DNA of 12,706 nucleotides from JACIWG01 sp049969935 (GTDB taxonomy: Archaea > Thermoproteota > Nitrososphaeria > JACIWG01): positions 1 through 12,706 of the forward strand of contig JBMFNX010000035.1 in assembly GCA_049969935.1 (NCBI GenBank). Direction: 5' to 3'. The notes beneath the pieces were generated by a model. The model was given only the letters and a program-made list of their open reading frames with translations. It made no database searches and was not told where the DNA came from. Position numbers and translations under genes: made by a program. How positions within the stretch are numbered: position 1 is the first letter of the stretch; every line of letters begins with the position of its first letter. Shown one piece after another: positions 5,491-12,423 of the stretch.

Positions 5491-6684
5491 TTATGGCTTT
5501 ATCAATATCTTGGCATCTATTCTTTTGCTTAAACGTTCTATTGCCTCATTAAATTTGTTTAAAGGATATCTTCCTGTAACGATCTTTCGCATATCAATTT
5601 TACCTGAAGCCATTAATCTTATTACATTTTGGAATGTTCCATATCCCGAGTGGCCTTGGGCACCGTAAAGTTGTGCTGCATGTGTTTGAAATAGTTCTAC
5701 ATAGATTGGTGCCTCTTTGTCTGCTCTTCCAATCCACGCGATTTTTGCGCCAATCGCTAAACATTTTTCCATCTGGGGAAGAGTGTGTTCTGGCGCTCCA
5801 GCTGCTTCCACAAGCATGTCCGCACCATAGCCGCCAGTAACATCTAATACTTTTTCATAAGGTTTAATATTGTTCTTCTCCAATTCTATTGGATTAAATG
5901 CATGGTCCGCTCCAACACTTTTTGCAAGTTCACGTCTTTCCCTTCCTACTTCAAAGACTATGATCTTTGATGCACCCGCTGCTTTTGCCAGTGCTGTTGC
6001 AGCAAGGCCTATAGGTCCGCCACCCCATATTACAACATATGCTCCTGGCTTAAAGCCTCCAGCTCTAACAAACATCGCATTATATGCTACGCATGTAGGT
6101 TCTGTTAAGGCTCCAGCTTCATAAACATCATCTTCTGCTTTATAGATGTTTTGTAGATCATTTATTTTCCAACAATATTTGTGGTTTACTGCAATATATT
6201 CTGCATGCGCACCATCCCTTGTGAAACCCATTTCCTCTAACTGCATGCACTGGTTTAGATTGTCTGTTCTGCATGCATCACATTCTCCGCACCACCACAT
6301 TTCCTCAGCAGTAACCATGTCACCGGACTTTAACGATTTAACGTCACTTCCAACTTCAACAACCTGCCCAGAAAACTCGTGTCCTATTATGACTGGAAGT
6401 CTTGTAAGGCCAGGATAGAGCATATAACCATCCTTGTCCGTTTCAATCATGTGAAGGTCTGAGCCACATATACCGCACGCTTTAACCTTCACGAGAACCT
6501 CTTTTGAACCAATTTTTGGTACAGGATAGTCTTCTACAATTTTAACTTTAGGCCTATACCAGACTCTACCGCCAAAATATGTTCTGTGCGTCCTTTCTTC
6601 AACATCGCTTGCCCTGTACCCGGGTCTAGGCTTCCATTCAGCTTCAAGCAATGCTGCCATCATTTTAGTAGGTGTTTCTACCAT
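5491..6684 (-). CDS. iolM: zinc-dependent MDR dehydrogenase, probable scyllo-inosose 3-dehydrogenase (IolM)
   Basis: A 397-residue zinc alcohol dehydrogenase of the medium-chain family. The catalytic zinc site is indicated by KACGICGSDLH (C70/C73), GHE (102-103) and E195 in LTEP. The structural zinc site has four cysteines, C132, C135, C138 and C146. The Rossmann fold carries GGGPIG (221-226) with an acidic residue after beta-2 (VFEVGRE), favouring NAD. An N-terminal extension (about 1-45: EWKPRPGYR..., FGGRVWYRPKV) is longer than in generic members and, from memory, resembles Thermotoga maritima IolM, which oxidises scyllo-inosose at a second carbon. The ATG at 6684 follows an AGGTGA ribosome site that overlaps the iolN stop, so the two are co-translated. 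The pathway role rests on the three neighbouring families; by sequence alone sorbitol- or threonine-dehydrogenase-like activity would be possible. Confidence 0.75.
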   Translation of the reverse strand: MVETPTKMMAALLEAEWKPRPGYRASDVEERTHRTYFGGRVWYRPKVKIVEDYPVPKIGSKEVLVKVKACGICGSDLHMIETDKDGYMLYPGLTRLPVIIGHEFSGQVVEVGSDVKSLKSGDMVTAEEMWWCGECDACRTDNLNQCMQLEEMGFTRDGAHAEYIAVNHKYCWKINDLQNIYKAEDDVYEAGALTEPTCVAYNAMFVRAGGFKPGAYVVIWGGGPIGLAATALAKAAGASKIIVFEVGRERRELAKSVGADHAFNPIELEKNNIKPYEKVLDVTGGYGADMLVEAAGAPEHTLPQMEKCLAIGAKIAWIGRADKEAPIYVELFQTHAAQLYGAQGHSGYGTFQNVIRLMASGKIDMRKIVTGRYPLNKFNEAIERLSKRIDAKILIKP

Positions 6685-6690
6685 TTTTTC

Positions 6691-6696
6691 TCACCT
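6691..6696 (-). promoter_or_regulatory. Shine-Dalgarno site of iolM overlapping the iolN stop
   Basis: The minus strand reads TAGGTGAGAAAAAATG: AGGTGA ends 6 bases before the ATG and shares bases with the TAG stop of iolN at 6695-6697. Internal genes here use ribosome sites while the first genes of transcripts seem leaderless, the usual archaeal arrangement. Confidence 0.7.
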
Positions 6697-7678
6697 ATGG
6701 AGGGTAGGCTACGGTGTAAATGTGTTTTCCACCCTTAAGCGGCCCCCTAACAAGCGCATCAATTTCTTCTCTGCTCCTCTGTGTCAACTGTTCCCATGGT
6801 GGAAGTGTGCCAGGCGGATACTTTTTCAAAATCTCGTTAACTAGTTCTGTTAAAAAGTTTAGGACACCTTCAACAGATTTTGTTGCCTTAGAGGCTGAAG
6901 CTAGTGTCGCTTTTCCCACACACCCTGGTGGGTAGGCGTAGACTTCCATGGGACCTAAGCCGACATGCTCATACCATTTAATTGGCTTTTGGTAAATATT
7001 TGCAGCCTTATCCAAGTATTTTGATGTAATTGACGGTAGGAGAGTTTGGGGTGTAGTGTCAACCGCGTACTCCATTTTAATTAATTCTGGAAAGAGAGCT
7101 AAACTGACGCTGGTTTCGACTTCATCGGCATGGATGAATGGTGTCTCAAATGGTCCACCATGCTCTTTATCCTTTAACTCATTTGGTGTAACATGCCACC
7201 AGTTAACGTTAACAAATATTCCTGGCACCTGATACCTTTTAACAAACTGATGTATTGCTGAAGGAATAACATATTCTTGACCGTGACCGTTTAGAAGAAT
7301 CTGCTTTCGGAAACCTGCATTCCATAACCCGGCCATCACACTTCTCAAATATGCTTTGAATACGTCATCGTCAACAATTACTGTACCAGGCATACCCATA
7401 TGATGATATGGATGGGAGCCATACCAGATAGGTTCAGCAACAGTACAACCAGTCACTTCAGCGACAGCTTCAGCGAAACGTGTAACAATAAACGTGTCTT
7501 CACCGGGTGGAGCGTTGGGGCCGTGGGCTTCAGTTGAGCCAACGGGAATGATGATAACATCGTTCACCTTCAAACGTTCCTCAATCTCCTTTCCCGTCAT
7601 AGTCTGAAAGTATATACCGGTCGGTTTATCCATATGACCCCCAAGAGGGGGAAGCTTCCATTTAATCATAGACCTCAT
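6695..7678 (-). CDS. iolN: creatininase-superfamily hydrolase, probable 3-dehydro-scyllo-inosose hydrolase (IolN)
   Basis: A 327-residue member of the creatininase/creatinine amidohydrolase superfamily. Metal-site motifs are IPVGSTEAHGPN...GED (E50, H52, D61), LLNGHGQE (H132, with Q134/E135 where creatininase has its second Glu) and HADEVETS (H183, E188). Classical creatininases are about 250-260 residues; the extra length here is mainly C-terminal (about 250-327), which suggests a distinct subfamily. In Thermotoga maritima the creatininase-like IolN cleaves the diketo-inositol ring to 5-keto-L-gluconate, and the operon with iolM next to iolG and iolO points to that reaction. The ATG at 7678 lies about 25 bases from a minus-strand TATA box, so a leaderless start; the in-frame ATG at 7669 is the alternative. 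Other ring or amide substrates, such as creatinine or formamidopyrimidine, fit the fold but not the context. Confidence 0.75.
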   Translation of the reverse strand: MRSMIKWKLPPLGGHMDKPTGIYFQTMTGKEIEERLKVNDVIIIPVGSTEAHGPNAPPGEDTFIVTRFAEAVAEVTGCTVAEPIWYGSHPYHHMGMPGTVIVDDDVFKAYLRSVMAGLWNAGFRKQILLNGHGQEYVIPSAIHQFVKRYQVPGIFVNVNWWHVTPNELKDKEHGGPFETPFIHADEVETSVSLALFPELIKMEYAVDTTPQTLLPSITSKYLDKAANIYQKPIKWYEHVGLGPMEVYAYPPGCVGKATLASASKATKSVEGVLNFLTELVNEILKKYPPGTLPPWEQLTQRSREEIDALVRGPLKGGKHIYTVAYPP

Positions 7679-7698
7679 TAGGAGAAGAGTTTATTATG

Positions 7699-7716
7699 TA
7701 TAAAAAGGCTTTTATA
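7699..7716. promoter_or_regulatory. back-to-back TATA boxes of the divergent iolNM and iolGO operons
   Basis: TATAAAAAGGCTTTTATA is nearly a perfect palindrome, with 7-bp arms TATAAAA and TTTTATA around AGGC. The right arm is the TATA box for iolG, about 27 bases before its ATG at 7740; the left arm serves iolN, about 25 bases before its ATG at 7678. Two pre-initiation complexes could not easily bind at once, and one regulator bound here would control all four genes. Confidence 0.7.
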
Positions 7717-7739
7717 TGTTTTGTAGTTATCTCATACAT

Positions 7740-8732
7740 ATGCATAGTTGGGGTGGTCCTGTTAAATTTGGAGTTATTGGCGCTGGAAAGATTGGAGCTC
7801 TTCATGCAAAAAATGCTGTTCTCTATGCCAATGTAAAGGTGGTTGCCATTGCTGACGTAAATTTAGCGGCTGCAGACAATTTAGCGAAGGAGGTTGGAGC
7901 TAAAAAAGTTTACTCTTCATATGAAGTACTACTTAAGGATCCTGAAGTGGACGCGGTTATCGTATCTTTACCAAACAATTTACACTATGATGTGATTGTA
8001 AAATCTATTGAGTCTGGCAAGCATGTTTTTTGCGAGAAACCATTATGTATAAGTGGTAGAGAATGTGAGGATGTTTTAAGAAGAGTTAAAGTGTCTGGTT
8101 TAAGGTTGCAGGTTGGATTTAATAGAAGATTTGATCCATCTTATGAGAGGGCGAAAAAGCTTATTGATGAAGGTTTTATTGGAAGGATAGTTGATGTTCA
8201 CTCTAACACTTTTGATCCCGAACCTCATGCCGGTTGGGAGGCGAAAGAAGAGCTTAGTGGTGGAATATTTTTTACTTCAGGAACACATGACTTCGATATA
8301 CTTAGGTGGCTTGTCGGTAGTGAAGTGAAAAAGGTTTACGCTGAAACTAGGGGGGTGTTTGGACGGGACCAGAGTGTTGTTTGTGTTCTAAAGTTTGTTA
8401 ATGATGTTCTTGGTACTGTTAAAGCTTTTGAATTTTGTCCTTATGGGCATGATGTTAGGACTGAAATTGTTGGCGACAAAGCTGCTATCAGGATAGAGCA
8501 GCCGACTGTAACCTTTGCCAAATTTTTTGAAAAATCAAAGATATACAATGATTATCCTTACTGGTTTATAGAACGTTTTAGAGAATCGTACGTAAGAGAG
8601 ATTCAGGATTTTATTAAATGTGTTGTAGAAAATGTGGAGCCTAAAGTTACGGCTTTTGATGGACTTATGTCTGTTAAAATAGCTGAAGCTGCAAAAGTTT
8701 CTTTGAAGGAAGGAAAGGCGGTTGAAATTTAG
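7740..8732 (+). CDS. iolG: Gfo/Idh/MocA-family dehydrogenase, probable myo-inositol 2-dehydrogenase (IolG)
   Basis: A 330-residue NAD(P)-dependent sugar dehydrogenase, proposed to oxidise myo-inositol to scyllo-inosose, the first step of the pathway. The N-terminal Rossmann fold has GVIGAGKIG (GAGKIG at 14-19) and an acidic D39 at the end of beta-2 (AIADVN). The family CEKP motif (98-101) carries the catalytic K100. The C-terminal domain has VGFNRRFDP (125-133) and FFTSGTHDFDILRWL with H183. In inositol dehydrogenases an Asp normally stands four residues before this His; here it is Thr (T179). I start the gene at 7740: an upstream in-frame ATG at 7716 lies inside the TATA box, whereas 7740 is 27 bases after it and leaves a normal short N-terminus. 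It overlaps iolO by 11 bases. Some other sugar or cyclitol substrate cannot be excluded. Confidence 0.75.
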   Translation: MHSWGGPVKFGVIGAGKIGALHAKNAVLYANVKVVAIADVNLAAADNLAKEVGAKKVYSSYEVLLKDPEVDAVIVSLPNNLHYDVIVKSIESGKHVFCEKPLCISGRECEDVLRRVKVSGLRLQVGFNRRFDPSYERAKKLIDEGFIGRIVDVHSNTFDPEPHAGWEAKEELSGGIFFTSGTHDFDILRWLVGSEVKKVYAETRGVFGRDQSVVCVLKFVNDVLGTVKAFEFCPYGHDVRTEIVGDKAAIRIEQPTVTFAKFFEKSKIYNDYPYWFIERFRESYVREIQDFIKCVVENVEPKVTAFDGLMSVKIAEAAKVSLKEGKAVEI

Positions 8733-9549
8733 TTTGAGTAAGTTTAGTATTGTTATCTCAGAAACTTTTGGATACCATTTTGATAGCATCTTTTCTGGAA
8801 TAAAGGATATGAAAAAATTTGAGGAGTCAATTTCCTTTCTTAGTAAACTAGGATACGATGGTGTTAAATTACCTCTTATGATAAGATACGATGATCTCAT
8901 TTATGTATGTAAAAACATTATACCGAACTATAATATGGGTGTTTCAGCTATCGCTACGGGACACTATAATTCACTCATGAAATATTCTTTAAATAGTCTT
9001 GAAGAACCTTCAAGGGAAAAGGCTATTGAAGTCGCGCTTTCAGGTCTAAAATTGTGTAGTATAATACAGGCACATTTAATAATCGGCTTACTGAGAGGAA
9101 AAGAATTTGTAGACAATGGGGCCTTTGAATTGGTTGAGGATGCGCTTAAAATCTTAGATAGGAAAGCATTAGATTTAAATGCAACAGTGGTTTTAGAGCC
9201 ACTAAATAGATATGAATCATCGTATATTAATACGCTTTCAGAAGCTTATAAGATAATAGAGAAGCTTGGTTTAGAAAGAACAGGGATACTTGCTGACACA
9301 TTTCACATGAATATTGAAGAAAAGGACTTATGTGCTTCTTTAAAAAAGGTTAAGAATAAAATTTGGCGCATACATATTGCAGACTCAAATCGTTGGCCTC
9401 CCGGATATGGGCACATAGATTTCAAGCTAATCGCTAAAACTTTGAAGGAGGTTGGATATGATAAATGGTTAGCTGTAGAATGTTTACAGAAGCCTTCATC
9501 AGAAAAGGCTGCTGTTGATTCGATAAGATATTTAAAAAGAATATTTTGA
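8722..9549 (+). CDS. iolO: xylose isomerase-like TIM-barrel epimerase, probable 5-keto-L-gluconate epimerase (IolO)
   Basis: A 275-residue protein of the AP-endonuclease-2/D-tagatose 3-epimerase superfamily of metal-dependent sugar epimerases. The expected metal ligands are all present and well spaced: E159 in VVLEPLNRYE, D192 in LADTFHMN, H218 in WRIHIADSNRWPPGYGHIDF and E253 in AVECL. The WPPGYGHIDF segment is typical of the sugar-epimerase branch. In Thermotoga maritima the IolO enzyme converts 5-keto-L-gluconate to D-tagaturonate. The start is probably TTG at 8722, inside the end of iolG and preceded by a purine-rich GGAAGGAAAGG; TTG at 8734 is an alternative. The 11-base overlap implies coupled translation. 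A hydroxypyruvate isomerase or an IolE/IolI-type activity would be the alternative by sequence alone. Confidence 0.72.
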   Translation: MKFSLSKFSIVISETFGYHFDSIFSGIKDMKKFEESISFLSKLGYDGVKLPLMIRYDDLIYVCKNIIPNYNMGVSAIATGHYNSLMKYSLNSLEEPSREKAIEVALSGLKLCSIIQAHLIIGLLRGKEFVDNGAFELVEDALKILDRKALDLNATVVLEPLNRYESSYINTLSEAYKIIEKLGLERTGILADTFHMNIEEKDLCASLKKVKNKIWRIHIADSNRWPPGYGHIDFKLIAKTLKEVGYDKWLAVECLQKPSSEKAAVDSIRYLKRIF

Positions 9550-9623
9550 TAAGCCACTTTCAAAACCAATTGTGCTAAAGGTATCAAATTCATTAATATC
9601 ATTGGCCTTTTTCTAAATCGCTA

Positions 9624-9660
9624 CCAAATTCCAAAATCATATCACATTTGGGTCTATTTT
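9624..9660 (+). terminator. possible terminator of the iolGO transcript
   Basis: CCAAAT (9624-9629) and ATTTGG (9646-9651) could form a 6-bp stem, followed by the T-rich TCTATTTTATTTC. It lies about 75 bases after the iolO stop and just overlaps the end of the convergent MNT gene. Weak stem, low certainty. Confidence 0.3.
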
Positions 9661-9950
9661 ATTTCAATTAGCTCATCAGGTTTAATGAACCTTTTGTACC
9701 AGTTCTCAAACTTTTCAGGTGTTACAATATGCAGTTCCACTGGAGCTTCTATATTCTTATAGACTTTAACAGCCATATTGTTCTTCTCTTCAATCTTTTC
9801 TGTTACTACGAGCATGTCTATGTCACTTGATGCAGTATAATTTCCTCTTACAGTTGACCCGAAAACAAATACTTTAGCATTCGAGTCTATTTCCTTTATA
9901 ATCTTTTTAACCTCGTATGCGATTTCCATGGACCTTTTTAAATAATCCAT
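9654..9950 (-). CDS. MNT-type minimal nucleotidyltransferase (antitoxin of a HEPN/MNT pair)
   Basis: A 98-residue nucleotidyltransferase with the family signature FGSTVRGNYTASSDIDMLVV: G31-S32, then D43 and D45 binding metal, and a third acidic residue, E72, in VELHIV. Single-domain proteins of this size are the MNT partners of HEPN proteins; in studied pairs MNT AMPylates and so silences its HEPN RNase. The reading frame is open back to 10115, but that upstream part is the HEPN gene in another frame. ATG 9950, ten bases after the HEPN stop, gives a normal N-terminus (MDYLKRSMEIAYEVKK); TTG at 9977, overlapping the HEPN end, would add nine residues (LSKAYEDKI) that also look native. It is second in a two-gene operon. 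The catalytic residues are intact, so it is probably active. Confidence 0.85.
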   Translation of the reverse strand: MDYLKRSMEIAYEVKKIIKEIDSNAKVFVFGSTVRGNYTASSDIDMLVVTEKIEEKNNMAVKVYKNIEAPVELHIVTPEKFENWYKRFIKPDELIEIK

Positions 9951-9960
9951 TATTTTATCT

Positions 9961-10347
9961 TCATATGCTTTCGACAATTGGCTTAAACACCTCCACAACA
10001 AACTTGTAAATATCCAGCACTTCTTTTTCTTCAAAAGTGTATGGTAAATATCTTGCCACAATATAGGATTCTTCGATCCTAGCAATATAGTGGAGATTCC
10101 TTTCATCTTCGACAAGTTCTAGAAGTTTAGGATTATCTCGTCCTAGGACACGTAATAATGTTCTAAGTGAATGCGTCTTTAAGTAACCTCCACTTTTTAC
10201 TAAAAGCTTATACTTGAGAATAAGTTGGCAGAACTGTTCTAGGTTAAAGATTGCAAGATCCCATTCCCTATTATCTAAGAGGAATTTAGCGTTACGTAAA
10301 AATGCTTCAGCCCTTACCTTAAGTATTTCAGCCTCCTCAAATGACAA
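9961..10347 (-). CDS. HEPN-domain protein (toxin-type partner of MNT)
   Basis: A 128-residue all-helical HEPN protein (PF05168-like): an N-terminal helix pair (AEAFLRNAKFLLDNREWDLA), a conserved GYLKTHSLRTLL segment (54-65) and ARIEESYIVARY (89-100). Proteins of this kind are ribonuclease toxins or substrate-binding partners of the neighbouring nucleotidyltransferase. I do not see a clear R-x4-6-H catalytic motif; R83 and H86 are separated by only two residues, so RNase activity is uncertain. The reading frame begins with TTG at 10347, about 33 bases after a TATA-like box; no ATG in frame gives a full domain. It is the first gene of the pair, ten bases before MNT, the usual order and spacing for a co-transcribed toxin-antitoxin unit. 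Confidence 0.82.
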   Translation of the reverse strand: MSFEEAEILKVRAEAFLRNAKFLLDNREWDLAIFNLEQFCQLILKYKLLVKSGGYLKTHSLRTLLRVLGRDNPKLLELVEDERNLHYIARIEESYIVARYLPYTFEEKEVLDIYKFVVEVFKPIVESI

Positions 10348-10374
10348 ATATTCTCATAAAAAACTTCTTTCCAG

Positions 10375-10385
10375 CATATTTAAAC
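10375..10385 (-). promoter_or_regulatory. TATA-like box for the HEPN/MNT operon
   Basis: The minus strand reads GTTTAAATATG, centred about 33 bases before the TTG at 10347, implying a leader of roughly 8 bases. No ribosome-binding site is seen between them. Confidence 0.5.
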
Positions 10386-10461
10386 ATTATCTTGTAAGCA
10401 CTAAGGAACTGAATAATGTTTTCTAAAAAAGGAGGTAAAGGAATAAACTTGAATATTTTTG

Positions 10462-12321
10462 CTAGATGTCAAGTGCTAGTTCCTCTAATTTTTTCTTGCT
10501 AACCTGTCCTGTTTTAGGATCTATTTCTCTAGCCTTATAGAATTCTGGGAAGTATGTTTCAACTGGGAACGTTAGGCCTTTTGCTGCACCGTCAGGAACT
10601 GATTCTTGCACAATCCTATATGGTAGGCTGTCGTCTTCTGGCTTTAGACCCAATTTTAGGTTCAGGAGACGTTCTAGGTACCAGATTCTTTCACCAACCT
10701 TGAGAAGAGAATCTTTTGTTTCATTTTTTCCTGTTATTGAATTGAATGCTTCAGCGAAGTGGCTGAAGTCCATGATCCCGTATATGCCGAACTTGCATAG
10801 TCCAAGCGAGTCTGCGACGTTACAAATGTTTTGTCCTATGATTACTGTTTTAATCTTTGAGGAAACATCTTTTGGGACTTCAGTTATACCGAACTCCGGT
10901 AGGAGGGCGCCCCTTTCTACAAGCATCGCTAAACCTTGAAGATGTGATGCACCAATGTTAGAGAAGGCGTAGACCAAGCCCATTGTCTGGAACAGTCTTG
11001 GATTGTGCATTGGAAGTTCTAGGCCCTTGGAATGTACTGCAAATTTTTCACTACCCTTACCTATTTTCGATGAAGCCTCCTTTACACCTTCGGACAAAAG
11101 TGCTCCAAAGCCTTTTTTATACGCTATCATTGGAATAATTTTTGTAAGTGCTTCACCGTCACCCCATTTTAGTGGAAAGCCTATCTCAGTTTCAGATATA
11201 ATGCCTTTTTCATATGCTTCCATAGCCCAAGCTATAACACTTCCTGTTGAGATCGTGTCTAAGCCAAGATCGTCACATAGGTCATTCGCTTTTATGATGG
11301 CTTCAATTTCACTTACTAATGTCATTGAACCTAATGCTGCAAGGGTTTCATATTCAGGTCCTTTTCCAGTTGATGAGCCATATTTTGTGTTCTCCATCTT
11401 TATCCTTCGTTCACATTGTAGTGAACAGAATATTTCTTCACCGCATGCCTTCATCCCTTCTCCAAGCTTGTACTTTTCCATCATCTTCTGGGAAGAAATC
11501 TTTTCCGCTTCAGCCCATACGCCTTGAGTCCAATTTTTTATTGGAAGATTGCCCATTTGATTGAATGTTACAACACCACCGCCTGTACCATAGGCTCTTA
11601 AGCCACCTCCCCTTGGAGTCTGAGGTGCTGCAGCAAGATACTTTTTATTTAATTCCAAAAGCCTTTTTTCATCAAATAACTCTGTTTTCTTGTTCCCTCT
11701 TACGGCTACAGCCTTAACATTCTTTGAGCCCATTACTGCACCTAATCCAGTCCTACCGAAAACTCTCCTTTCATCAGTTATTATAGAGGATATTTTAACT
11801 AGGTTTTCTCCAGCCGGACCTATTGCTGCAACCCTAACCTTTTCATCACCTAACTCCTTCTTTATTTCATTAAATGTTTCAAATGTTCCCTTCCCCCACA
11901 ATTTTGAAGCATTATTCAGTTTTGGAACACCATTAACTATTGAGAGATATGTTGGAAAATTGGCTTTCCCTCTTAACACTATTCCATCATAGCCAGCCTT
12001 CTTTAACGCAATACCAAAGGAACCACCGCCTACAGTTTTGCCCAAGAATCCTGTTAGGGGAGACCTGCCTACGATAGCAGTCTTAGGTGATGTAGCAACT
12101 ATACCAGTGAAAGGGCCTGTCATTATTATTAGAGGATTTTCTGGAGAAAGCGGGTCTATATCTTTGTCTATAAGGTCGTATAAGAGTCTTGTCGCATACC
12201 CTGCACCACCAATATAAAGGTTAACCCATTTCTTGTCCAATGGAACATTTTTGAATTCTGAAGTGGAAAGGTTTACGTCCAAAATTTGGCCAACATAACC
12301 GAAAAACCTGCTTTCACCCAT
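10462..12321 (-). CDS. AOR-family tungsten-containing aldehyde:ferredoxin oxidoreductase
   Basis: A 619-residue tungstopterin enzyme that oxidises aldehydes to acids with ferredoxin as acceptor, in the cytoplasm. The N-terminal domain carries GRSPLTGFLGKTVGGGSFG (85-103) and GRTGLGAVMGSKNVKA (189-204). Pterin-binding motifs are DLGLDT (351-356) and DSLGLC (504-509), and GPEYETLAALGS (321-332) is conserved. The Fe4S4 ligands should follow C-x2-C-x3-C plus a distant Cys; here C299, C303 and C509 fit, but the first Cys is C293, giving C-x5-C-x3-C. The reading frame stays open upstream to 12423, but ATG 12321 gives the standard N-terminus (GYVGQILDVNLST) and normal length, and the TATA box at 12357-12368 rules out the longer form. 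Subtype (AOR, FOR, GOR or WOR) cannot be told; no electron-transfer partner gene is adjacent. Confidence 0.9.
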   Translation of the reverse strand: MGESRFFGYVGQILDVNLSTSEFKNVPLDKKWVNLYIGGAGYATRLLYDLIDKDIDPLSPENPLIIMTGPFTGIVATSPKTAIVGRSPLTGFLGKTVGGGSFGIALKKAGYDGIVLRGKANFPTYLSIVNGVPKLNNASKLWGKGTFETFNEIKKELGDEKVRVAAIGPAGENLVKISSIITDERRVFGRTGLGAVMGSKNVKAVAVRGNKKTELFDEKRLLELNKKYLAAAPQTPRGGGLRAYGTGGGVVTFNQMGNLPIKNWTQGVWAEAEKISSQKMMEKYKLGEGMKACGEEIFCSLQCERRIKMENTKYGSSTGKGPEYETLAALGSMTLVSEIEAIIKANDLCDDLGLDTISTGSVIAWAMEAYEKGIISETEIGFPLKWGDGEALTKIIPMIAYKKGFGALLSEGVKEASSKIGKGSEKFAVHSKGLELPMHNPRLFQTMGLVYAFSNIGASHLQGLAMLVERGALLPEFGITEVPKDVSSKIKTVIIGQNICNVADSLGLCKFGIYGIMDFSHFAEAFNSITGKNETKDSLLKVGERIWYLERLLNLKLGLKPEDDSLPYRIVQESVPDGAAKGLTFPVETYFPEFYKAREIDPKTGQVSKKKLEELALDI

Positions 12322-12356
12322 TATTAAATCACGTAAAAGGTTGTGTAAGTTTAACG

Positions 12357-12368
12357 ATATATATTTTT
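12357..12368 (-). promoter_or_regulatory. TATA box of the AOR gene
   Basis: The minus strand reads AAAAATATATAT at about 12368-12357, roughly 40 bases before the ATG at 12321, giving a transcript start near 12335 and a short leader of about 15 bases. It lies inside the upstream open frame, which argues against translation from 12423. Confidence 0.5.
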
Positions 12369-12423
12369 CTAAAATTTTAAAATTGCAGACATCTGAGTTT
12401 AAAATAAAATCAAAAACAAGCAT

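Noticed and set aside
9951..10115. Upstream extension of the MNT frame to 10115
   Set aside because: It overlaps the HEPN gene in another frame and its translation is unlike MNT proteins.
10426..10440. Strong Shine-Dalgarno-like AAGGAGGT on the plus strand at about 10429-10436
   Set aside because: No reading frame of useful length follows; the next ATG (10465) runs antisense to the end of the AOR gene for only 24 codons.
11003..11527. 174-codon plus-strand open frame inside the AOR gene
   Set aside because: It is a frame shadow of the AOR coding sequence with no recognisable domain.
12322..12423. N-terminal extension of the AOR frame to 12423
   Set aside because: The 34 extra codons are unlike AOR proteins and contain the predicted TATA box.
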